From positions 32,231 to 96,230 of the forward strand of contig JBDKER010000017.1 in the NCBI GenBank assembly GCA_039795165.1: a stretch of 64,000 bases of DNA. Direction: 5' to 3'. Positions within the stretch are counted from its first letter, which is position 1; every line of letters begins with the position of its first letter. The position numbers and the translations under genes were made by a program. The DNA is from V1-33 sp039795165. GTDB lineage: Bacteria > Verrucomicrobiota > Verrucomicrobiia > Verrucomicrobiales > V1-33. This document shows, piece by piece, positions 8,601 through 16,616 of the stretch. Below the pieces are notes generated by a model. The model was not told the DNA's origin, ran no database searches, and was given only the letters and a program-made list of their open reading frames with translations.

Positions 8601-9842
8601 CTCCTCCAGAGCATCACCCACAAAGGCCCCACCGAGAATGTGCTCTCGTCTCACATCTACGATTACGACGAAGCCAACCGCATCACCAACTGGGTCATCG
8701 ACGGCCAGAATTCCACCTACACCTACGACAAAACCAATCAACTCCGTATCGCCGACTACGCATCTCAGCCAGACGAAGCCTACACCTACGACAAAAACGG
8801 CAACCGCACCAACCCAGGCTACATCACCGGAAAGGACAATCAGCTCCTCGCAGACGGCACCCACACCTACACCTACGATAACGAAGGAAACATGGCCACC
8901 CGCACCCACACCGGCACGGGCGTCGTCACTACCTACGAATGGGACCACCGAAACCGGCTCGTCCGGGTCACGGATCGAAGCGGTGCGGCAGTGACGCAGA
9001 CTGTTGAATTCGTTTATGATGCTGTCGGAAGGCGGCTGAGCGAGGCGGTGAATGGAGTAGTTTTGAGGTTCTTGTACGAAAAGGAGAATTCGTGGGCAGA
9101 TGTGGATAATAGCGGAAATGTGTCTAGCCGATTCCTGTTCGGACAGCGAACTGATTCCATGGTCGCTCGCAAGGCAACCTCCGGTGAATCTGCGTGGTAC
9201 TTGACGGATCATTTGGGAACAATTGGAACCCTTATGAGTAGATCTGGATCTCCAGTAGCGGTCATGCGACGCAGTGCTTTTGGGGCTGACTTCTCGAATA
9301 GCAACCAGAGCGTATCTGATAGATTCGGGTTCACTGGACGTGAGGCTACAAAGGGAATGTCAATTTATTTTTATAGGGCTCGCTATTATTCCCCTAATCA
9401 GGGACGTTTTAATGCTCCTGATCCGATGGGATTTGGCGCTGGTGACTTTAATATTTATCGATATGTCTCGAATAATCCGTTATCTTTCACCGATCCATCA
9501 GGCATGATGACTGTGGGACATGGGATATTACTGAGCGCAACGCTTGGAGCGGCTTTTGGGGCGGCCCTGAATCCGGATGATCCAGTTCGTGGGGCTGTTG
9601 AGGGTGCTGTTATTAGTGGTTTTGCAGCATGGACAGTCGCTGTTTTTTCCGCGACTCCTCTGGCACTTGAGTTAAAGGCATTGGAACAAGAAGTTGCAAT
9701 TTATCGTTCTCTGTTTAGTGGAGCCGCTGGTGGCTTTGTTAGTCATGTGAGGTTAAGACTGTGCGATCAGGGATATTGTACTCGATCGGAAAAAATTATT
9801 GATTATATTCAAGAAATTATACTGAGCCTTGTTTTTCGATAA
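5664..9842 (+). CDS. RHS/YD-repeat protein with a variable C-terminal tip
   Basis: The 1392-residue frame begins at a GTG with no signal peptide and no good ribosome-binding site, and it is in phase with the preceding gene across a single TAG. Residues 8-225 contain two related Ig-like repeats (PPIVKITNP and VPVVKITSP). RHS features start near residue 230 (LGNFRLEFTDLQVPL). Many YD repeats (for example YDANGN-like YDAAGNLDEM) run over residues 425-1105. The conserved RHS core at about residues 1177-1280 contains YLTDHLGT, RYYSPNQGRFNAPDP and FTDPSG. About 110 residues follow as a glycine/alanine-rich hydrophobic tip unlike the rest. In known RHS proteins the core encapsulates a toxic tip. DNA from about 9000 on is clearly AT-richer, as expected for an exchanged tip. 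No immunity gene follows. Confidence 0.85.
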   Translation: MGTGSGSPPIVKITNPESGSGLKTPTDLIGTIDSVTNTLRDWKVELAPVTSVDLNDLGADNSAYRVVAQGTQEILAARITTIDPAGLGDDVYVVRLTAYDQGGRGVARGVLVRTGTIAGDEVPVVKITSPAPQSCLSYLTTITGSITSPSNILQSWRVEYAPASQVDLSNIGSDGPAWKQIGGGTQPVVDGPLAVFDPTVLPNDPYVIRVVAYNRNGKGWAEPLPLSVCGEAKLGNFRLEFTDLQVPLVGIPITISRIYDTLDAAQQGDFGYGWKMGLQDGDIRETSPGSGGLFTANPYKRGTRVYITTPEGKRVGFTFDPQQAGPAYKPTFKPDPGVYEKLAVPEGDDAFLTVQKDGTVGLFWFGFGWNPDTFILTTKDGTRYTYDQSAGLQNARDLNGNTITFTPDGIRHSSGVSIPFIRDARGRITEIRDPAGKVIKYLYDATTGDLRTVTDRTGLVTTFDYRATPAHYLDKVTDPLGRQAVRTEYGPDGRIVAIIDALGHRQEQNFDPANFSGTRTDARGNVTTLIYNPRGNVLEERNPEGEVRKFEYNDPVNPDKETTVIDPMGRRTSFAYDSRGNLTQQTDAAGNRTIVAYNALNKPTSITNALNQTIILHYDAAGNLDEMTDSAGNKRQMARDAQGRVASIMDAEGNVTRFDYTSGCPCGRPGKVINPDGSFRLYEYNGFGQVTKETDETGIVTRSVYDEEGKLKYTEDAAGRRTTFTYRGQLQESVTNPLGHVTTTEYDNANRQSRIIDAEGGIVRFEYDPDGNRTQVIDPVGNITTFVYDKAGRLKEEINALGHKRIHEYDAAGNRKETIDRNGRRRTFEYDALNRMEFEKWWDKDGGLLRTLSYKFNALGLQTVAEDPAARYDYTYDSVNRLKTATSTVPGLPQFTLTYTYDKNGQTTSVTDNYGVSVGSRYDSRNRLAIRTWQGPGIDPVRVDFDYDKASRRSRLDRFTDLEAKQRVGYTENKYNSLGLLQSITHKGPTENVLSSHIYDYDEANRITNWVIDGQNSTYTYDKTNQLRIADYASQPDEAYTYDKNGNRTNPGYITGKDNQLLADGTHTYTYDNEGNMATRTHTGTGVVTTYEWDHRNRLVRVTDRSGAAVTQTVEFVYDAVGRRLSEAVNGVVLRFLYEKENSWADVDNSGNVSSRFLFGQRTDSMVARKATSGESAWYLTDHLGTIGTLMSRSGSPVAVMRRSAFGADFSNSNQSVSDRFGFTGREATKGMSIYFYRARYYSPNQGRFNAPDPMGFGAGDFNIYRYVSNNPLSFTDPSGMMTVGHGILLSATLGAAFGAALNPDDPVRGAVEGAVISGFAAWTVAVFSATPLALELKALEQEVAIYRSLFSGAAGGFVSHVRLRLCDQGYCTRSEKIIDYIQEIILSLVFR

Positions 9843-9850
9843 ATATCAAG

Positions 9851-10093
9851 TGAGTTGTCCAGTTTATCATGCGGTTTGATCAAGCGGTGCGTTTGGCGAT
9901 TGGTTCGAGGGAGCGCAGGGAGAGTGGGTTGAGGGTGGTGGAGGGGAGCGGGTACCAGTTGCGGGTGTTGCGACCGTTCCAGCGTTCCGGGCGGCGTGCC
10001 TTGGCCGCGCGGTAGGCTTCCGCACGTCTGGCGAGGATGGCGGCGTCTGCTCCGGCGCGCAGGGAAGCAGTGAAATTCGAAAGGTTTTGTCAT
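9851..10093 (-). pseudogene. Remnant of an insertion-sequence transposase (C-terminal end)
   Basis: The minus strand has an open frame from a stop at about 10093 to a stop at 9880, about 70 codons with no start codon. Its sequence includes AILARRAEAYRAAKARRPER followed by WNGRNTRNW and ends IAKRTA. This resembles the extreme C-terminus of IS3-type integrase-core transposases, where RPERW-x-G-x-TRNW is seen. The bases just beyond the stop, starting TGAGTTGTCCAG at 9851, look like an insertion-sequence end. Catalytic residues are absent, so this is a dead fragment. The family is assigned from memory of related C-termini. Confidence 0.5.
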
Positions 10094-10114
10094 ATTCTAA
10101 GTGAACCCGGATAG
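10085..10114 (+). promoter_or_regulatory. Bipartite box TTTTGTCAT-N15-GGATAG, copy 3
   Basis: TTTTGTCAT is at 10085-10093 and GGATAG at 10109-10114, the same sequences and spacing as copy 1 at 906. It sits about 150 bases upstream of the start codon at 10266. It may be a promoter or regulator site shared by secreted-protein genes. No experimental parallel is known to me. Confidence 0.35.
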
Positions 10115-10265
10115 GGGTCTGTGTAGGACAATTGACTATGAACCCTGCGATTTCGGTCATGAACGCGTCATCTGTCGGGCAACCTCAGGATGGCGCGGGA
10201 TGGTGGGTTTGCGGGGCGACTGTGTCGGGATGTGGGGAATGTATACCAACCATGAAAGGAAGCTG

Positions 10266-11942
10266 ATGAAAACGATCCAGATGACGGTGCGTGGACTGCT
10301 CCTGAGCGGGCTGATGGCGCTTTGCGGGATGGGAGTTCGGGCGCAGGCTCCTGCGAATGATGCCTTTGCGAATGGGGTGACTCTGCCGGCGAGTGGTCCG
10401 GTCCGGGTGACTGGGACGACGGTTGGAGCGACGATGGAGACCGGGGAGGATGCGCTGGTAACGGAGTACGGCGATTTGGAGTACTCAAGGATAGATTCCA
10501 CCGTCTGGTATCGGTGGACGCCGCAGGTGACTGGATGGTGCCGATGTCACACTGGGGGAAGCGAGTCGGACACGGTTCTGCGGATTTCGACGGGGGCGAA
10601 CCTTGGTTCTCAGGTGAGGATTGGATGGAATGACGATGCTTATTTCGAGGAAGCACTGGCCGTTGGGGATGGAGCGAGCGGTCTGGTTTTCTGGGCGGAG
10701 CGCAACGTGACGTACCATATGGCGGTAGGGGTAAGGCCTTTCTTTGAGCCCGGTCCCTTTGTGCTGCATCTTGACAATGGACCGTCTGCGGTTCCGGCGG
10801 CCATCCCGACTGCGCTCGGCATCAGTCCTTCCACGGTTGATGTGACTGCTGCGGCGAGGGCGGTATCGGTAACGCTGACGGTGTCGACTGGCGGGGTTGC
10901 TGCGAAGGGCTCCGCGGAGATCTATTTTTTGTCGGCGACGGACGGGAATTACTTCACACCTGAAGTTACTGGTGACCTTGAGTGGGACACGTCCCTTCTG
11001 GCGGGCGGGACCGGCAATGCTTCGCTGCTGATACCGCGGTACCTTGAGCCTGAGGCGTGGCAGGCGCAGGTGGTTTTGCGTGGGCCGTTTGGCGAATTGT
11101 GGTTTGGTTCGGCCGATTCCGGGGAGAGTTTTGTTCTCCCTGCGGGGGCGGCGAGGTCTCTGGATGTGGTCAATGCGGGAGTTGTGGACAGGGAGGCTCC
11201 CGAGATCAGCGAGGAAACCGTATCCCGTACGGCCTTAGACGTCAGGTCGCGGTCCGAGGCCGTGGAGATTTCAGCCCGGGTGGTGGACGCGCTCGTCGGT
11301 GTGTCCGGGGTTGATGTGATCGTGTCGCCGATGGCCACCGGGAGCACGATGGACAAGGTATCCGGAACGATCTTTGACGGAAAGTGGTCGGGGACGCTCA
11401 CGATTCCACGTCACTGGCCGTCGGGTGTTTATGTTCTCGGCATTTTGGTGTACGACCGCTTGGGGCGTGGCGATTACTTTGAAGTTTCGCGGCTGACGGT
11501 GACTGGTGGCGGGGGATACTACGAATGGGCGGTCGGGCTGGGAGAGGATGGAGGAGAGCCGTTTGCCTTTGATCCACGGGTTGCGGAGCCGGCGGGGGAT
11601 GCGGTCGGATCCGGGGTGCCGAATCTGCTTTGTTATGCGTTCGATCTTGATCCCTTTGCGGTGGGTGACGGCCCGGGTTTTCTGCCGGAGACGACGCTGG
11701 TGGGGACTGGGTCGGGTCGGAGGCTGTCGATCCGTTTTCTGCGGAGAAAGGATTCAGCTCCTGAGTTGCGCTACCTCCCGGAATTCAGTTCCGGGGCCGG
11801 CGGGGGCTGGGTGCCCGCGTCAGGCAACCCGGTGGTCACCGACCTCGGGGACGGCTGGGAATCGGTCCGCATCGATGATACGGTCACTGTGGGTTCATCG
11901 GCGCGGAGGATGGGCAGGGTCAGGGTGGTCTATGCCGACTGA
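10266..11942 (+). CDS. Secreted protein with a pre-peptidase-like N-terminal domain and a shared C-terminal module
   Basis: The start at 10266 is chosen over in-frame codons upstream because it is preceded by GAAAGGAAG and opens a clean signal peptide (MTVRGLLLSGLMALCGMG). The 558-residue product has a domain at about residues 30-165 (NDAFANG, STVWYRWTP, YHMAVGV) like the PPC (pre-peptidase C-terminal) fold. Middle Ig-like domains follow, including a VSGVDVIVSP stretch. The C-terminus contains SGVPNLLCYAFDLDP and then LRYLPEFSSGAGGGW, a degenerate form of the module ending the giant protein at 31324. Its stop overlaps an ATG at 11932, and the next CAP protein gene starts immediately. Function is unknown; an extracellular surface or enzyme-associated role is likely. 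Confidence 0.6.
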   Translation: MKTIQMTVRGLLLSGLMALCGMGVRAQAPANDAFANGVTLPASGPVRVTGTTVGATMETGEDALVTEYGDLEYSRIDSTVWYRWTPQVTGWCRCHTGGSESDTVLRISTGANLGSQVRIGWNDDAYFEEALAVGDGASGLVFWAERNVTYHMAVGVRPFFEPGPFVLHLDNGPSAVPAAIPTALGISPSTVDVTAAARAVSVTLTVSTGGVAAKGSAEIYFLSATDGNYFTPEVTGDLEWDTSLLAGGTGNASLLIPRYLEPEAWQAQVVLRGPFGELWFGSADSGESFVLPAGAARSLDVVNAGVVDREAPEISEETVSRTALDVRSRSEAVEISARVVDALVGVSGVDVIVSPMATGSTMDKVSGTIFDGKWSGTLTIPRHWPSGVYVLGILVYDRLGRGDYFEVSRLTVTGGGGYYEWAVGLGEDGGEPFAFDPRVAEPAGDAVGSGVPNLLCYAFDLDPFAVGDGPGFLPETTLVGTGSGRRLSIRFLRRKDSAPELRYLPEFSSGAGGGWVPASGNPVVTDLGDGWESVRIDDTVTVGSSARRMGRVRVVYAD

Positions 11943-11952
11943 GGACACGATT

Positions 11953-13215
11953 ATGCAGGGATCAATCGATAGCGACGGGACTGGCGGGATTGCGGCCGTC
12001 GAACCGGCTTCCGCGAGCTGCCGCTGCGCCGGAGATCCGCGGGTCGGGAGCCGTTTCGTCGTCGCTCGGCTGATGTGGCGTGTTTTGCTGCCGCTGGCGT
12101 GCTCCCTTCCGGTGGTGGGGCAGACGGAGTACGTGTCGGATGGGAACCCGACTGCGGTGGAGGAAGAGATCCGCTGGATGGTGAACCGGGCGCGCTTCAG
12201 CACGGCTGATGAGAATCTCGCGAGGCGGACGAATTATGCGGGACTGGTGCAGAGCGCGCCGCCGCTCGCCCCGCACCAGGCGCTGACGATTGCTTCGCGT
12301 CGGCATTCCGAGGACATGGCGAGGCTTGGGGTGTTTCAGCATGCCACTGTGCCCGGCAGTGCCTTCTACAATGCGGTGACGCAGCCGGCCCCATGGGACC
12401 GCTGGAAGGCAGAGGGATACATTTACAATCAGGCCGGAGAGAACATAGCTGCCGGCGTGTCCTCTCCGGAAGGCACTTATCTGCAGTGGTGGAACAGCGA
12501 GGGTCACCGCAGCAATCTCTGCGATGCCGGGCTGAGGGAGATCGGCAATGGACACTTCTATCTGGCTGGCTCGACCTATCGGCATTATTACACCCAGGCA
12601 CTCGGCACCTCCGGAGCGCGGCATTTCTTCACCGGCACCATCTTCCGCGACGCCAATGCCGATGGGGCGTACGACGTGGACGAAGGCGTCGCCGGCGTCC
12701 GGATCCGCCTTCGGGTACAAGGCGTGGTTCATGCATGGTTCGACGTCTCCGCCTCGTCCGGGAGCTTTGCCGTTCCCATCGAATCGATTCCCGACCGTTC
12801 GACTGTCGAGGTTCTGCTCGGGAATCCGACGGAGAATCATATTGTCATCAGCCTTCCGCGGGATTACGCACGCCACGACACGGTTTCACTGAGTCCCGGA
12901 GCGGAACTGGTGGCCGGCGGCTTCGCGCAGCCGACCGCAGCGGTCAATGTGGGATGGCGCAATCTTGCGATGCCCCGTCCATCCGGGCCGCCCGCGGAAC
13001 TGATGCTGACAGGTGCAACTGGTAGCTTTGAAATCAGATGGCAATCGCTCTACGGGTTGGAGTACGAACCGCAGGCATCACCGGACCTCATCAACTGGAC
13101 CGCGCTTCCCGGTGCCGCCATCCTCGGAACCGGAGCGGTCATGACTCTCAATCCCGGCGCAGCCCCGCCCGGGACGACGAGGCGCTTCTTCCGCATGGTA
13201 GTGCGGAACCGTTGA
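11953..13215 (+). CDS. Secreted CAP-domain (SCP/PR1-like) protein
   Basis: Residues about 65-218 form a CAP domain: VNRAR near the start, then SRRHSEDMARLGVFQH, then NQAGENIAAG and WWNSEGHRSNL, which carry the conserved His and Glu positions of the family. A SdrD B-like segment (FRDANADGAYDVDEGVAGV) follows, then the shared terminal module (YEPQASPDLINW and a final RRFFRMVV). Bacterial CAP proteins are extracytoplasmic; their biochemical roles are mostly undefined. The start is uncertain. ATG 11953 has GAGGA 7 bases upstream, but the hydrophobic signal (MWRVLLPLACSLPVVGQ) begins at ATG 12073, which is the safer mature-protein guide. It is adjacent to and probably co-transcribed with the gene ending at 11942. 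Confidence 0.75.
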   Translation: MQGSIDSDGTGGIAAVEPASASCRCAGDPRVGSRFVVARLMWRVLLPLACSLPVVGQTEYVSDGNPTAVEEEIRWMVNRARFSTADENLARRTNYAGLVQSAPPLAPHQALTIASRRHSEDMARLGVFQHATVPGSAFYNAVTQPAPWDRWKAEGYIYNQAGENIAAGVSSPEGTYLQWWNSEGHRSNLCDAGLREIGNGHFYLAGSTYRHYYTQALGTSGARHFFTGTIFRDANADGAYDVDEGVAGVRIRLRVQGVVHAWFDVSASSGSFAVPIESIPDRSTVEVLLGNPTENHIVISLPRDYARHDTVSLSPGAELVAGGFAQPTAAVNVGWRNLAMPRPSGPPAELMLTGATGSFEIRWQSLYGLEYEPQASPDLINWTALPGAAILGTGAVMTLNPGAAPPGTTRRFFRMVVRNR

Positions 13216-13463
13216 GGGCGGCCCATGGTCCCGGGCGGTTGCTGACCAATCGGGCGGAAACACGATCGGCCGAGGAAAGTTCTTGCGTTGCAAGGTCATC
13301 GTGGGCATCATTTGCGGCCGATGTGCGTCCGTAGTCCCACCGAATTTGCAGGGAAGGCCCATGAGCTGTGGTGGCGGGGTACAATGGTCCGCTTAGGTGA
13401 GTCCTCAGCAGGACTTCTCCGCCATCCTCAAGACACACGTGCCCGACGGCCTTTCGTTTTCTG
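13216..13463. other. Intergenic spacer with no recognised element
   Basis: This 248-base spacer separates the CAP protein from the methyltransferase gene. I see no convincing hairpin terminator, promoter pair or small frame in it. Confidence 0.3.
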
Positions 13464-14201
13464 ATGAACTTGCGATCAATCAATTATCATATAGGCAATC
13501 TGATGCGCCGCCGCGGATACGCGGTAGTCCGTGAGCATCGGCAACCGCTCTGCACGCTCAACGTTCTGCTTTTGGCAATCCGGTTGCTGCAGTCCCGCAG
13601 ACAATCGCTTTCTATTGTGCAGATCGGCGCATTTGACGGAGACAGCAATGATCCTCTCAAGGAGGTTGTCAGGGATCCCGGCAGCAAGGTCGTACTGGTT
13701 GAGCCGCAGCCAGGGCCCTGCGAGTTGCTTGTGAGCAGATATGCGCATCACCCCTGGGTTCACATCGAGAACAGTGCCGTGGGCAGCGAGGATGGGACCA
13801 TTGCCATGTTTCTTCCGGAAGGTGACTGCTCATCGCAGCTTGCCTCCATTGACGAACGCCACATGAGAAACATGGGCGCGGGGGAAACCAGAAGCATCAC
13901 AGTCAACTCAATTTCGGTAGCTACACTCATGAGGAAATACCGTCTGGAAACAGTGGATGTCCTCCAGATTGATACGGAAGGGTACGATTTCAAGATTCTC
14001 AGTCAGTTTCTCGATGCCGGGATCGAGCCTGCCGTGATCAACTTCGAGTCCTTTCATCTCTCCAAGGACGAGCGCAATGGATCGAGACGCATGCTGACCG
14101 AGAGGGGGTATGGTTTTCTCGATTACGGGGCGGTGGGAAGCAATATGGATACTCTTGCAGTTAAACATGAATTGCTCTCGATGGCGATCATGCCGACCTG
14201 A
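13464..14201 (+). CDS. FkbM-family SAM-dependent methyltransferase
   Basis: The 245-residue protein has the FkbM pattern. A class I SAM-binding motif is at about residues 51-65 (IVQIGAFDGDSNDPL), the acidic second strand is at VLVEPQPG, and the family block DVLQIDTEGYDFKIL near residue 168 is followed by NFESFHL. FkbM enzymes O-methylate sugars, polyketides or small molecules in the cytoplasm, and many sit in polysaccharide or glycosylation loci. Here it stands between a secreted CAP protein and a membrane kinase, so the context gives no substrate. The coding bias is less GC-rich than that of its neighbours (many ATT and GAT codons), which suggests acquisition by transfer. Confidence 0.8.
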   Translation: MNLRSINYHIGNLMRRRGYAVVREHRQPLCTLNVLLLAIRLLQSRRQSLSIVQIGAFDGDSNDPLKEVVRDPGSKVVLVEPQPGPCELLVSRYAHHPWVHIENSAVGSEDGTIAMFLPEGDCSSQLASIDERHMRNMGAGETRSITVNSISVATLMRKYRLETVDVLQIDTEGYDFKILSQFLDAGIEPAVINFESFHLSKDERNGSRRMLTERGYGFLDYGAVGSNMDTLAVKHELLSMAIMPT

Positions 14202-14294
14202 TGATATCGACCGCGGTGCTGCATTGTGTGCCTGCAGCAGGTTTCCGCGTATACGCTTCGGGCATTCACAGATTCTCCACGCAATCCCATTCTT

Positions 14295-16610
14295 ATGAAA
14301 ACCAATTCATCTGAACTGTGTGCGAACGAGCCGGAGATTCCGGGTTATGCCATGCATGGGTATCTGGGGAGAGGGGGGTCGGCGGTGGTGTGGAAGGCGT
14401 ATCAGGAGGCGGTGGGGAGGGATGTGGCCATCAAGGTGCTTCGGCCGTACGGCGGGCAGCGGTTTGCGGTGCAGCGCTTTGCGCGTGAGGCGGAGATTCT
14501 TGGGGCGCTTTCGCATGAGAACGTGGTGGCGGTTTTTGACAGTGGGGAAGCCGACTGCGGGCTGTGGCTGGCGATGGAACTGGTCGATGGCGAGCGACTC
14601 GACAGATGGCTGCAGCAGACGGGTCCTGCGCTGCGGGAACGGGTGCGCGTCTTTGCGGGGATCTGTGCGGGGGTGCGGCACGCCCACCAGAAGGGGGTGG
14701 TGCACCGCGACCTCAAGCCCGGGAACATTCTCTTGAGCCGTCAGGGTGTTCCCAAGGTGGCGGACTTCGGTCTCGCCGCATGGTCGCAGCCTGGCAGCAT
14801 GGATCTCACGCTCACCCGGCAGGGTGAACTCTTTGGATCGCCAGCATGGATGCCACCGGAACAGGCCCGCGGGGAAGTGCAGTCGGTCGACACCCTCAGC
14901 GATATTCACGCGCTGGGATCCGTTCTGTTTTTCCTGCTGAGCGGGCGTCCGCCCCTCGACGCGGAGCAGGTTCCGCAGGCTCTGCTGGCGGCGGCGCAGT
15001 CGGACGACCGGTTACGGCTGCGCGCCATCGCTCCGAAGATTCCGCGCGACCTTGCGGCCATCACCGAGAAGTGTCTGTCCGGTCCCAAGGCGAGGCGGTA
15101 CCAGAGTGTTTCCGAACTGGAGGCCGATGTGCTCCGCTGGCTCGACGGCCAACCGGTGCAGGCGCGCCCGGCTTCGGCCCTCTACTGGACGGGCCGGAAA
15201 CTCCGGCGTCACTGGGTCGCCGTGGCTGCGGCCGCCGCCGTGCTCGCTGCCGGATCCGGCTGGGCCTGGGAACGGTTCCAGTCCGAACGCCGACTCGCCG
15301 AGAAGCGCCGTCATATGATCGAACAGTCGCAGGAATTGGCAGCCCAGCTACTCGTGGAACTGGATAACCTCGCCGAAGAGTCCGTCGACGGGAAGCTACA
15401 TAAGATAGTAAGGAAACGCATCGAGTCATTCAAGTGGGATCCTGGTTTCGGCGAAGAGGTGAATGACCCCCGCCGTTTTGCGGTGAGGATGGCGATGACC
15501 GATGCGCGCAACTTCACTTCGTCGGTTTCGTGGGTTTCGGCTGAGCGGGAATGGATACGGGCCTCGGAACTTCTTGATTCCCTGCTCCGCGATCGACCGG
15601 GGTATGAACCGTATCTTGTGGAAAAGCGGGAAGTTCTGCAGGGTCTGCAGACGGCACTGCTGCGGCAGGACCGGGATGACGAATCGGTAGCCATCGGGGT
15701 CGAACTTCTCGAGCAGATGCTGGATGCAGGCCGCACGCGGGAGATCATCGATCTGTGGATGCTGGCAGACGTGGTGACCAATCTGGGCGACGCGCTCTGC
15801 GGTACGTCTGAATGGGAGGTGCTCGGCTACCCTGCCACGAAGTTCCCGCCGGGACTGGCGGAACGGGCCGCCGCCGTTATGCTGCGGTACGCTGGCATGC
15901 TGCGTGAGACTCCGGAGGACGTCACCAACGTTGCTGATTGCCGTCAGCGGGCGAGGGTCTACCGGGAAGCAGCGCGCGCGGCGTCTCGCTTTGCCGAGCA
16001 TGGCGCTGCCGGCCTCACGCCGCTGGATCTGGTCAGGATGGCCACGCAGTCGGGTCGGCACATGCTGGCCCACAAGTCAGGCGATGCTCCCCGCAGTCTG
16101 ACCTTCCGTTCACTGGCTACCGAGGCCGAGATTGCCGCCCGCGGGGGGGACCTGGGCACCGCGCGGGGCCTCCTTGAGGAAGCCGTCGGCATGGTGCGCC
16201 GGGATCGGACGGGGGCTCTGCCACGCTCAGGTTCCCCGGGTCCGGCGCTGCAGCTTGCGGGGACACTGTACTGGTTTGCCGATGCAGCGGAGAAGTCCGG
16301 AGAGCATCAGTCGGCGTCATGGGCCTATCTGGAAGCGGAAAGCATCTGGAAGGCGGGGCACCTCCGCGAAGAGCGGGCGGAATACCTTGCGCGGCGCGGG
16401 GCGGCCCAGTTTCACACGGCGCGGGTCATGGCCGCTGAGCATGGGGATCCTTCCGCGGGCCTCGTGCATGCGCAGGAAGCGCTCGAATTGCTCACCAACG
16501 CAGGCGACGCCTACCTTGACAATCACCCGATCTTCCGGGAGAAGCTCAAGGAGACGGAGCGGTTCCTCCGCTTGACGGGCTGGCAGCCGGCGGCCGGGAA
16601 AAGCAAGTAA
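14295..16610 (+). CDS. Membrane-anchored serine/threonine protein kinase
   Basis: The 771-residue protein (start at ATG 14295, before MKTNSSELC) has a complete Hanks-type kinase domain over residues 18-290. It shows the Gly loop GRGGSAVVWKAY, VAIKVL with the ATP lysine, HRDLKPGNILL, DFGLA and the activation-end motif SPAWMPPEQARG. A single transmembrane helix follows at about residues 303-322 (WVAVAAAAAVLAAGSGWAW). The C-terminal 440 residues are helical, with TPR-like character, and probably form a sensor or scaffold on the far side of the membrane. The architecture is typical of PVC kinases. Its partner may be an ECF sigma factor, but the one in this window is 13 kb away. The stop is 6 bases from the convergent PPK2 stop. 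Confidence 0.9.
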   Translation: MKTNSSELCANEPEIPGYAMHGYLGRGGSAVVWKAYQEAVGRDVAIKVLRPYGGQRFAVQRFAREAEILGALSHENVVAVFDSGEADCGLWLAMELVDGERLDRWLQQTGPALRERVRVFAGICAGVRHAHQKGVVHRDLKPGNILLSRQGVPKVADFGLAAWSQPGSMDLTLTRQGELFGSPAWMPPEQARGEVQSVDTLSDIHALGSVLFFLLSGRPPLDAEQVPQALLAAAQSDDRLRLRAIAPKIPRDLAAITEKCLSGPKARRYQSVSELEADVLRWLDGQPVQARPASALYWTGRKLRRHWVAVAAAAAVLAAGSGWAWERFQSERRLAEKRRHMIEQSQELAAQLLVELDNLAEESVDGKLHKIVRKRIESFKWDPGFGEEVNDPRRFAVRMAMTDARNFTSSVSWVSAEREWIRASELLDSLLRDRPGYEPYLVEKREVLQGLQTALLRQDRDDESVAIGVELLEQMLDAGRTREIIDLWMLADVVTNLGDALCGTSEWEVLGYPATKFPPGLAERAAAVMLRYAGMLRETPEDVTNVADCRQRARVYREAARAASRFAEHGAAGLTPLDLVRMATQSGRHMLAHKSGDAPRSLTFRSLATEAEIAARGGDLGTARGLLEEAVGMVRRDRTGALPRSGSPGPALQLAGTLYWFADAAEKSGEHQSASWAYLEAESIWKAGHLREERAEYLARRGAAQFHTARVMAAEHGDPSAGLVHAQEALELLTNAGDAYLDNHPIFREKLKETERFLRLTGWQPAAGKSK

Positions 16611-16616
16611 TTCCGG

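Larger units (their letters stand above)
9843..10265. other. Intergenic region with an IS remnant and a candidate promoter
   Basis: This 423-base stretch separates the RHS gene from the next secreted-protein gene. It holds a degraded transposase fragment on the minus strand (9880-10093), a possible insertion-sequence end starting TGAGTTGTCCAG at 9851, and a TTTTGTCAT-N15-GGATAG box at 10085. No intact gene, and in particular no candidate immunity gene, is visible. Confidence 0.5.

Noticed and set aside
6940..8980. Periodic repeats in the RHS gene as a possible CRISPR or satellite array
   Set aside because: The repeats are diverged YD protein repeats in an open frame, with no constant direct repeat or spacer structure.
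9809..10160. Two overlapping minus-strand frames with ATG starts after the RHS gene
   Set aside because: Their sequences are proline/arginine-rich shadows. The third frame, without a start codon, carries the transposase-like sequence and is the meaningful one.
10101..10265. Upstream in-frame extension of the gene starting at 10266
   Set aside because: The extra 55 codons would place residues before a typical signal peptide and have no ribosome-binding site, whereas the start at 10266 has one.
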